Of a stretch of DNA of 6,998 bases, positions 1 to 5,782 are shown piece by piece. The stretch is from an uncultured Campylobacter sp. (lineage in GTDB: Bacteria > Campylobacterota > Campylobacteria > Campylobacterales > Campylobacteraceae). The position numbers were made by a program, and so were the translations under genes. The stretch is taken from the NCBI GenBank assembly GCA_938041615.1, contig CALISV010000177.1:1-6998 (forward strand). The letters are read 5' to 3'. Position 1 is the first letter of the stretch; every line of letters begins with the position of its first letter. Below the pieces are notes generated by a model. That model did no database searches and had not been told where the DNA came from. It was given only the letters and a program-made list of their open reading frames with translations.

Positions 1-807
1 CGCAAAGGTCTTTAAAATTTCGGCCGAGCCGGGATAGTTTTCCACTTTTAAGTAGTTGTTGTCGCGCTGATAAACCAGCGGGATAAAGGCATTAAATCCG
101 CCCGTTTTATCCTGCAAATCGCGAATCCTTAGTATATGATCGATGCGGTTTTGCCTGCTTTCTACGTGGCCAAACAGCATCGTAGCGTTACTTTCTCTGC
201 CTTTTTCGTGCCAAAGGCGGTGGATTTTGAGCCAGTTTTCGGAGCTCACCTTGCCTTTGCAGATTTTACGCCTGACCTCCTCGTCAAAGATCTCCGCTCC
301 GCCGCCTGGCATCGAGTCTACGCCGTATTCGAGCATCTTTTCTACGACTTCTTCGTAGCTAAGGCCGTGTTTTCGCGAGAGGAAATCCACCTCCGCCGCA
401 GTTAGAGCTTTGACGTGGATTTGCGGGTATTTTTCCTTTATTTTCTTAAAAATTTCCAAATACCACTGCCACGAAGTTTCGGGGTTGTGCGCAGAGACGA
501 TATGTATCTCTTTTGCGCCGCCGGTGACGCTTTTTTCGACGATTTTTAGTATTTCCTCGTGGCTCATCGTGTATGGGTTTGGATTTTTGCGGTTTGCCGA
601 AAATGCGCAAAATTTACACACGTCCGCGCAGATATTAGTCGGGTTTATGTGGCGATTTACGTTAAAAAATACCTTTTTGCCGTGCAGTTTTCGCCGTTTG
701 GCGTTTGCGAATTTACCCAGCGTAAAAAGGTCTAGGTCATACAAGCCTGCGCATTCGTCCGCGTCCAGACGTTCACCGCTTTGGAGTTTTTCTATTAAAT
801 TTGTCAA
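1..807 (-). CDS. mqnE: Aminofutalosine synthase MqnE (radical SAM), 3' part cut by window edge
   Basis: MqnE is a cytoplasmic radical-SAM enzyme of the futalosine route to menaquinone. It joins the adenosyl radical from SAM to 3-[(1-carboxyvinyl)oxy]benzoate, giving aminodeoxyfutalosine. The minus strand reads open for 269 residues to the window edge; family members are usually about 350-370 residues, so roughly the last quarter is missing. The 4Fe-4S motif CADVCKFC is at residues 60-67 (C60, C64, C67). Further family signatures are MPGGGAEIF (166-174), SNATMLFGHVE (206-216) and TGGFNAFIPL (235-244). These fit MqnE better than its paralogue MqnC. The start is a TTG at 805-807, two codons after an in-frame TAA, with GGAA (814-817) six bases upstream as ribosome binding site. 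No ATG occurs until residue 81, inside the domain. It is transcribed divergently from the GlnD-like gene. Family assignment is confident; the TTG start is an inference. Confidence 0.93.
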   Translation of the reverse strand, partial: MTNLIEKLQSGERLDADECAGLYDLDLFTLGKFANAKRRKLHGKKVFFNVNRHINPTNICADVCKFCAFSANRKNPNPYTMSHEEILKIVEKSVTGGAKEIHIVSAHNPETSWQWYLEIFKKIKEKYPQIHVKALTAAEVDFLSRKHGLSYEEVVEKMLEYGVDSMPGGGAEIFDEEVRRKICKGKVSSENWLKIHRLWHEKGRESNATMLFGHVESRQNRIDHILRIRDLQDKTGGFNAFIPLVYQRDNNYLKVENYPGSAEILKTFA

Positions 808-838
808 ATTTTATTCCGAAAATAGATATTAAACGGCG

Positions 839-844
839 ATTATA
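839..844 (-). promoter_or_regulatory. -10 box of the mqnE promoter
   Basis: On the minus strand this is a perfect TATAAT, preceded by a T-run (GCTTTTTTAACA), as is usual for Campylobacter sigma-70 promoters, which often lack a -35 box. The predicted transcription start is near 832, leaving a leader of about 25 bases before the TTG start of mqnE. I see no TTGACA-like box at the expected distance. Confidence 0.6.
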
Positions 845-871
845 TGTTAAAAAAGCTTTGTTTTTGCAAAA

Positions 872-893
872 TTTTAGTATCATCGGATAAAAT
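872..893 (+). promoter_or_regulatory. Possible promoter for the GlnD-like gene and glmS
   Basis: The plus strand of the divergent region has a T-rich stretch followed by TATCAT (878-883), one mismatch from TATAAT, and then a second A/T box, GATAAAAT (886-893). Either could be the -10 element for the downstream two-gene unit. The call rests on position and composition only. Confidence 0.35.
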
Positions 894-919
894 TTACACA
901 AAAAGACGGCGGTAAAAAA

Positions 920-3376
920 GTGGCTTTAAAAGGAAATTTAAGCGGCGTTTTAGGAGGCGCAAATTTGGCCTCGCAGCTAAAAAAGCTTCAAGGCAAGGGC
1001 TTTGCAAATTTCATCGCAAAGCAAAGCGACGAGCTCATAAAAGCTCTATGCACTCGGGTTTTGGACGAGATTTTCGCGGACTTTAACCCGGACGTCGATT
1101 TTATCCCGTTTTGCGTCATCGCTACCGAAAAATACGCCGACAACCTCATCTCCACAAGTTCGGTTTTAGAGATTTTACTCGTCTTTAAAGAAAACGCGGG
1201 CTTTAACGTCAAATTTATCCTAAAAAAGCTAGTCGCCGCGCTGGAGGGCTCAAATTTAAAGCTAAATATTAAAATTTGCGAGCTGGACGAGATTTTTAAG
1301 TCTCACAAAAACGACCACAAAGCAAAGGCCGCGTTTAGCCGTATCCGCTACATCTGCGGCTCGCGTACGCTCTACAAAGCCGTGCGCTCACAGATTTATA
1401 AAACTCGCGAGTTTAACGCGCAAGAAAATCTCAAATTTTACGCCAAAAATCTAGGCGCCTTTAACGATATCCCAAACATAAAGCAAGAGCCCGATCTAAA
1501 AAACGACCTTGGCGGCACGAACGACATCTACTACCTAAACTGCGCTCTAAACGGCTTTGAAAACGAGATCAGCATGCGCTCGCAGGCTCTAAAATTTATC
1601 GACGAAAAGGAGCTTAGCGCGCTAAATTTGGCGACTGATTTTATCCTTTGCGTAAAATCGGCGCAAAATTTAACCTCCGACTCCGACGTTTTCGATCCCG
1701 CCAAGCTAAACGAGATCACCGCGCTCATGCAAACCAAGTCCAAAAAAACGCAAGAAAACAGCAGCGTCATCTCGCAAAAGCTCTTTTCCTGCATGCACTC
1801 GGTCGCGGTTTTCTCGCGCTACCTGGTTTCTAGCTTTTATAGGAGCAAATTTACAAGCGAGGCGAAATTTAGCGAGCTACGAGCCGCGCGGCTAAAAAAC
1901 GGATTTTATAGGTTTGAAAATACGATTTACGTCCCGCTACACGTCCGCGCTAGGCCGCTAAATGCAGTGCTAAAGCAGCTTTTGGCTCTTGGCGATGCGG
2001 AGTATAAATTTGACGTCGGAACGATCTTTTACCTAAAACGCGCGCAAATCAGCAAAGAGGACGCCGAGGATTCGCTCGCGCTTTTTAGAAAAATTTTGAT
2101 GCGAAACCACGCTCACTGCATCATCAAAGCGCTTTTGGACGCGGAGATTTTGCCCGTTTTGGTTAAGCCGCTCGAACACGCCGTAAATTTGGCCGAATTT
2201 GACGGCTATCATAAATTTAGCGTCGGCGAGCACTGCGTTTTAAGCGTCAAATTTGCCGAAAATATCAAAGATAAATTCGTAAAATCGCTCTACGACGAGC
2301 TTTGTATCGAGGGACGCACACTGCTAAAGCTAGCCTTGCTGCTGCATGACGCGGGCAAGGGGCTAGGCGGCGATCACTCGGTCGTGGGCTCAAATATCTT
2401 TCGCGCCTACGCCGCAAAGCTAAATTTGAGCGCAAAAGCCGTAAATATCGGCGTTACGCTCGTACGCTACCACACGCTGATGAACGACGTGGCAAACCGC
2501 GAGGACATCTACGATCAGCGAACGATTTTTAGCTTTATCTCAAAGCTTGGCGATCCGCAAACCCTAAAACTCGCCTACATCGTCGCCTACTGCGTAATAA
2601 ACGCGACGGATGAAAAGCTCTATACGCCCTATTTGGCGCGGCTTTTGCGCGAGCTTTACGGCATTTGTCTGCAAAGCTTCGAGGATGAAAACCTACTTGA
2701 CGAAGCCGCAAGACGCGTAAAAAAGGAGCTTAGCATCAGGCGAAACGCCAAATTTGCCGCTTTAAGCGAAAATTTGAAAGAAAAAATCTTCGCCATACGC
2801 TCAAATTTGCTCTTTGCCAAATACCAACCAGCAGATATCATCGCTATCGCTCAAGTCGCGCAAAGTGCGGATAAACTAAGCGTGCAGGTACAAAATCACC
2901 AAAGCCTAAGCATCGAAATTTACGCGCAAAACTATCCAAATTTAGCCGTTTTGCTCTCGTCTTTGGCGCACCTTGATCTTGGATTTATGGAGATTTTCGA
3001 GCTGTTTGACGGTAAATTTTACGTCAAGCTGGAGTTTAACAAAAACGTAAAATCAAGCGAGCTAGAAACCCTAAAAAACCTCATCGAAATCTCGCTAAAA
3101 AGCGGCGCCTCGGCGCAGATAAATCGCCCGACAATACTAAAAGGCGAGCTAAATTTTGACCCAAACCACTCGCAAGAGTACGCGAAGCTTGGCATAAACG
3201 CGAAAGATCAGCGCGGGCTGATGGCTTACGTATTGGGAGTTTTTAAGGAATTTGATGTAAAAATAGCCAACGCTAGAATCCAAACCGTAAAAAACAGGAC
3301 GCGAAATTTGCTGCTTATCGAAAAGCGCGAGGGCGTGGATTTGGGCGAAATTTTAAAATTATTAGAAAGCGAGTAA
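920..3376 (+). CDS. GlnD-like nucleotidyltransferase/HD/ACT protein with a degenerate transferase site
   Basis: Eighteen features of layout and spacing aside, the protein (818 residues from GTG) follows the GlnD plan: nucleotidyltransferase region (about 60-210), HD domain (about 425-580), ACT-like segments (about 660-710 and 754-818). GlnD normally uridylylates PII with the first domain, deuridylylates with HD, and senses glutamine through ACT. GlnD landmarks visible are PNIK (185-188), GGTNDI (198-203), GEH (436-438), LLHDAGKGLGGDHS (474-487), YH (517-518), LLRELY (575-580), and DQRGL (763-767) in ACT2. At the catalytic loop (66-89) the expected GG..GRGEL and DxD residues are replaced (EKYADNL, then VLE), so uridylyltransferase activity is doubtful. 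The final HD Asp aligns with V559. The gene ends two bases before glmS, implying one operon. The GTG lacks a good ribosome binding site; an in-frame TTG at 965 has a strong one and would give 803 residues. I assign the family by architecture; the substrate is unknown, so no symbol is given. Confidence 0.85.
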   Translation: MALKGNLSGVLGGANLASQLKKLQGKGFANFIAKQSDELIKALCTRVLDEIFADFNPDVDFIPFCVIATEKYADNLISTSSVLEILLVFKENAGFNVKFILKKLVAALEGSNLKLNIKICELDEIFKSHKNDHKAKAAFSRIRYICGSRTLYKAVRSQIYKTREFNAQENLKFYAKNLGAFNDIPNIKQEPDLKNDLGGTNDIYYLNCALNGFENEISMRSQALKFIDEKELSALNLATDFILCVKSAQNLTSDSDVFDPAKLNEITALMQTKSKKTQENSSVISQKLFSCMHSVAVFSRYLVSSFYRSKFTSEAKFSELRAARLKNGFYRFENTIYVPLHVRARPLNAVLKQLLALGDAEYKFDVGTIFYLKRAQISKEDAEDSLALFRKILMRNHAHCIIKALLDAEILPVLVKPLEHAVNLAEFDGYHKFSVGEHCVLSVKFAENIKDKFVKSLYDELCIEGRTLLKLALLLHDAGKGLGGDHSVVGSNIFRAYAAKLNLSAKAVNIGVTLVRYHTLMNDVANREDIYDQRTIFSFISKLGDPQTLKLAYIVAYCVINATDEKLYTPYLARLLRELYGICLQSFEDENLLDEAARRVKKELSIRRNAKFAALSENLKEKIFAIRSNLLFAKYQPADIIAIAQVAQSADKLSVQVQNHQSLSIEIYAQNYPNLAVLLSSLAHLDLGFMEIFELFDGKFYVKLEFNKNVKSSELETLKNLIEISLKSGASAQINRPTILKGELNFDPNHSQEYAKLGINAKDQRGLMAYVLGVFKEFDVKIANARIQTVKNRTRNLLLIEKREGVDLGEILKLLESE
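952..957 (+). promoter_or_regulatory. Strong AGGAGG ribosome binding site inside the annotated 5' end
   Basis: A perfect AGGAGG lies seven bases before an in-frame TTG at 965-967. The GTG at 920 has only a weak GGCGG-type sequence upstream (908-912). The site therefore favours a protein starting at TTG 965 (residue 16 of the long form), with mature start MASQLKKLQ. An in-frame TAG at 875-877 closes the frame upstream. Translation from both starts is also possible. Confidence 0.5.
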
Positions 3377-3378
3377 AC

Positions 3379-5214
3379 ATGTGCGGAATCGTCGGTTACG
3401 TCGGCAACAGAGAAAAAAGGGAGTTAATTTTAAACGGATTAAAAGAGCTTGAGTACCGCGGCTACGATAGCGCAGGCATGGCGGTGATGAGCCTAGGGGG
3501 CGGTTGCGATAAATGCGCGCAAGAGATCGCCTTTTTCAAAGCCATCGGCAAGCTTGAAAATTTAGCCAAAAAATCAGAGGGCTTTAGCTCTAGCGGCGAA
3601 GGCGTCGCGATCGGACACACGCGCTGGGCTACGCACGGAAAGCCTACCGAGATCAACGCTCACCCGCACCTGGGCGAGCACTCGTTCGTCGTTCATAACG
3701 GCATCATCGAAAACTACAAAGAGCTAAAAGAGGAGCTTGAGGCAAAGGGCGTTAGCTTCCTTAGCCAAACCGACACCGAGGTCATCGTGCATCTTTTTGA
3801 GGAAAATTTAAAAACTATCGGCGAGCCGTTTAAAGCGTACGAAGCCACGGTCGCGCGCCTACACGGTGCATACGCGACGCTGCTTATTACCAAAACGGCT
3901 CCGGGCAAAATTTTCTTCGCCAAGGACGCCGCGCCGCTAGCTATCGGCAAAAGCGAGGAGAAAGAGGTATTTTTCGCATCCTCCGACGCCCCGCTAATCG
4001 GCCTAGCCAAAGAGGTGTGCTATCTGGACGACAAAAGCTACGGTTTTGTAAGCCTAAACGAGATCGCTGTTTTTAAAGACGCAAAAAGACTAAGCCCGAG
4101 TTTCGCCGCGCTGCCTGCGGATAAAAGCTACGCGCAAAAAGAGGGCTACCGCTTTTTCATGGAAAAAGAGATCTATGAGCAAAGCGCAGTCGTAAGCGAA
4201 ACGCTAATGGGACGCGTCAAAGAGGATGCCGTCGGGCTTGAAAATTTGACAGACGAGTATCTACGAAATATCGACAATATCGTGATCTGCGCGTGCGGCA
4301 CGAGCTACCACGCGGCCCTTACGGCTAGCTACCTTTTCGAGCGTCTAGCAGACACTAGAGCCAAGGTCGAGATCGCGAGCGAATTTCGCTATAGACGCCC
4401 GAAACTAAACAAAAACGCTCTTTTTATCGTCATCTCGCAAAGCGGCGAAACCGCCGACACTCTAGAAGCGCTAAAAATCGCCAAGCAAGCAGGACTAAAA
4501 ACGCTAGCCATCTGCAACGTCGATAACTCCTCGATCGTGCGCCTAGCGGACGACACCCTGCTAACTCGCGCGGGTATCGAAAAGGGCGTAGCCAGCACCA
4601 AAGCCTTCGCGACGCAAGTCGTGACGCTATGGATGCTAGCGCTGCAAATCGCGCAGGCTAAAGCCTCTATAAGCAAAGAAGAGCTAAAAAGCGAGATCGC
4701 GGCGCTCCTGCACGTTCCGCAAATTTTAAATATCAGCAAAGAGCCGCAAGAGCGCATCCGCCGCCTAGCCAAGCACTATTTGCACGGCCACGGCTTCTTT
4801 TTCATCGGGCGAGATATATTTTACCCGCTGGCGCTCGAAGGCGCGCTAAAGCTCAAAGAGATCTCCTATCTGCACGCCGAGGGCTATCCTGCGGGCGAGA
4901 TGAAGCACGGCCCTATCGCACTTGCCGATGAGAAGCTCTTTACGATCGCACTAATGCCAAAAACCATACTCTACGAAAAAACCAAGAGCAACGTCGAGGA
5001 GTTAGCCGCTCGCGACGCATATATACTTGCGATTAGCCCCGAGGAATTCGAGCTTAGCGACGATTTTATAAAGACTAGCAAACAAGCTCACCCGATGAGC
5101 GAGTTTTTCGAGATGATGATCATCCTGCAACTTTTTGCGCTGGAGATCGCCGTAAGGCTGGGTAACGACGTGGATATGCCGCGAAACCTCGCTAAAAGCG
5201 TGACGGTAGAGTAA
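3379..5214 (+). CDS. glmS: Glutamine--fructose-6-phosphate aminotransferase (isomerizing) GlmS
   Basis: GlmS makes glucosamine-6-phosphate and glutamate from fructose-6-phosphate and glutamine. This is the committed step to UDP-GlcNAc for peptidoglycan, lipooligosaccharide and glycoprotein sugars; the enzyme is a cytoplasmic dimer. At 611 residues it is full length. The N-terminal class II glutaminase has nucleophile C2 (exposed when Met1 is removed), GHTRWATHG (79-87), HNGIIENY (106-113) and TDTE (131-134). Two SIS sugar-isomerase domains follow, with CGTSYHAA (306-313), SQSGET (353-358) and STKAF (406-410). Catalytic residues corresponding to E. coli E481, K485, E488 and H504 are E487, K491, E494 and H510. 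The tail PRNLAKSVTVE ends with K606, which contacts the open-chain sugar. A small insertion near residues 39-49 carries C43 and C46. The ATG lies two bases after the GlnD-like stop with only a weak ribosome binding site, so translational coupling is likely. There is no room for a glmS ribozyme. Confidence 0.98.
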   Translation: MCGIVGYVGNREKRELILNGLKELEYRGYDSAGMAVMSLGGGCDKCAQEIAFFKAIGKLENLAKKSEGFSSSGEGVAIGHTRWATHGKPTEINAHPHLGEHSFVVHNGIIENYKELKEELEAKGVSFLSQTDTEVIVHLFEENLKTIGEPFKAYEATVARLHGAYATLLITKTAPGKIFFAKDAAPLAIGKSEEKEVFFASSDAPLIGLAKEVCYLDDKSYGFVSLNEIAVFKDAKRLSPSFAALPADKSYAQKEGYRFFMEKEIYEQSAVVSETLMGRVKEDAVGLENLTDEYLRNIDNIVICACGTSYHAALTASYLFERLADTRAKVEIASEFRYRRPKLNKNALFIVISQSGETADTLEALKIAKQAGLKTLAICNVDNSSIVRLADDTLLTRAGIEKGVASTKAFATQVVTLWMLALQIAQAKASISKEELKSEIAALLHVPQILNISKEPQERIRRLAKHYLHGHGFFFIGRDIFYPLALEGALKLKEISYLHAEGYPAGEMKHGPIALADEKLFTIALMPKTILYEKTKSNVEELAARDAYILAISPEEFELSDDFIKTSKQAHPMSEFFEMMIILQLFALEIAVRLGNDVDMPRNLAKSVTVE

Positions 5215-5223
5215 ATTTAATAG

Positions 5224-5258
5224 GCGAAATTTGACGGGCGACGCTAAATTTCGCTTTT
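5224..5258 (+). terminator. Rho-independent terminator after glmS
   Basis: GCGAAATTT (5224-5232) and AAATTTCGC (5246-5254) form a perfect nine-pair stem around a 13-base loop, followed by TTTT (5255-5258). It begins nine bases after the glmS stop and would end the GlnD-like/glmS transcript. The stem is A/T-rich with a short T-run, so termination may be partial. Confidence 0.65.
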
Positions 5259-5382
5259 AAATTCTAATCTGCAAAAACTCAAATTTAACACATCGCAAAA
5301 CTACCTAAATTTATAAAGCGCAGCAAAAATACACATCAAGACAAATGATCCAATTTTAAAAAGATTAAAATTCAAATTTGGC

Positions 5383-5388
5383 TAAAAT
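5383..5388 (+). promoter_or_regulatory. Possible -10 box for the HIT/Cache operon
   Basis: TAAAAT, one mismatch from TATAAT and preceded by A/T-rich sequence, lies 22 bases before the HIT start codon. The predicted transcription start near 5395 leaves a leader of about 16 bases that still holds the ribosome binding site. The rest of the 196-base gap (5215-5410) contains the terminator, six AAATTT hexamers and no plausible small gene. Confidence 0.4.
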
Positions 5389-5398
5389 CGCTATCAAA

Positions 5399-5404
5399 AA
5401 GGAG
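5399..5404 (+). promoter_or_regulatory. Ribosome binding site fixing the HIT gene start
   Basis: AAGGAG stands six bases before the ATG at 5411-5413. It settles the start against the longer frame that opens at a TTG at 5378. Those extra 11 residues would be encoded across the probable promoter and ribosome binding site. Confidence 0.85.
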
Positions 5405-5410
5405 CTTAAA

Positions 5411-5782
5411 ATGATTTTTGAAGACGAGCTGATTTTCGTCGAACGAGAAACGAGCGAAATCCCGTGGGTAAAAATTTTTACCAAAACGCCGTTTAAGGAG
5501 CTAACCGACTGCGACGAAGCGACGCAAAAAAGAGTTTTTGAAGCAGTTTTGACGGCCGAAAAGGCAATGAGAAAATTTTATAATCCAACCAAAATAAATA
5601 TCGCAAGCTTTGCAAACTACGTGCCGCGTGTGCATTTTCACGTGATGGCGAGATTTGAGAGCGATAGCTTTTTCCCCGAGTCCATGTGGGGCAAAAAGCA
5701 GCGCGAGGGCGAGCTAAATTTGCCAGATTTTGCCGAGTTTTCTCAAATTTTAGCGCGTGAGCTAGGTAAAGTTTGTGAATAA
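5411..5782 (+). CDS. HIT-family protein with an altered histidine triad
   Basis: This is a 123-residue cytoplasmic protein of the histidine-triad superfamily, whose members hydrolyse or transfer nucleotides such as AMP conjugates or diadenosine polyphosphates. The diagnostic segment is YVPRVHFHVMARF (70-82), followed by FFPESMWG (87-94), resembling the proteobacterial subgroup with the pattern LGNxVPHxHxHxIxRF and a downstream FPxPxWG. Here the first triad residue is R73 rather than His; H75 (the position of the nucleophile in Hint-type proteins) and H77 remain. The usual Gly of LGN is also changed (FAN, 67-69). The strongest alternative explanation is a sequencing error at one base (CGT for CAT). 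The stop overlaps the next gene by eight bases, so the two are probably cotranscribed. The true substrate cannot be read from the sequence. Confidence 0.88.
   Translation: MIFEDELIFVERETSEIPWVKIFTKTPFKELTDCDEATQKRVFEAVLTAEKAMRKFYNPTKINIASFANYVPRVHFHVMARFESDSFFPESMWGKKQREGELNLPDFAEFSQILARELGKVCE

Noticed and set aside
136..832. Open plus-strand frames at 136-405 and 410-832.
   Set aside because: They lie antisense to mqnE, whose minus-strand translation carries clear radical-SAM motifs; their own translations show no recognisable domain.
1676..1699. SDSDVFD (residues 253-259 of the GlnD-like protein), resembling a nucleotidyltransferase DxD motif.
   Set aside because: It lies after the PNIK and GGTNDI blocks, far downstream of where the catalytic DxD belongs, and has no GG/GS partner motif before it.
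3377..3378. A glmS ribozyme upstream of glmS.
   Set aside because: Only two bases separate glmS from the preceding gene, and that ribozyme is characteristic of Gram-positive bacteria.
4389..4772. A 127-residue minus-strand open frame inside glmS.
   Set aside because: It is fully antisense to the conserved SIS domains of glmS, has low-complexity Ser/Ala-rich content and no identifiable start signal.
5378..5410. Upstream extension of the HIT gene from a TTG at 5378.
   Set aside because: The extension covers the likely promoter and the AAGGAG site that serves the ATG at 5411; HIT homology begins at that ATG.
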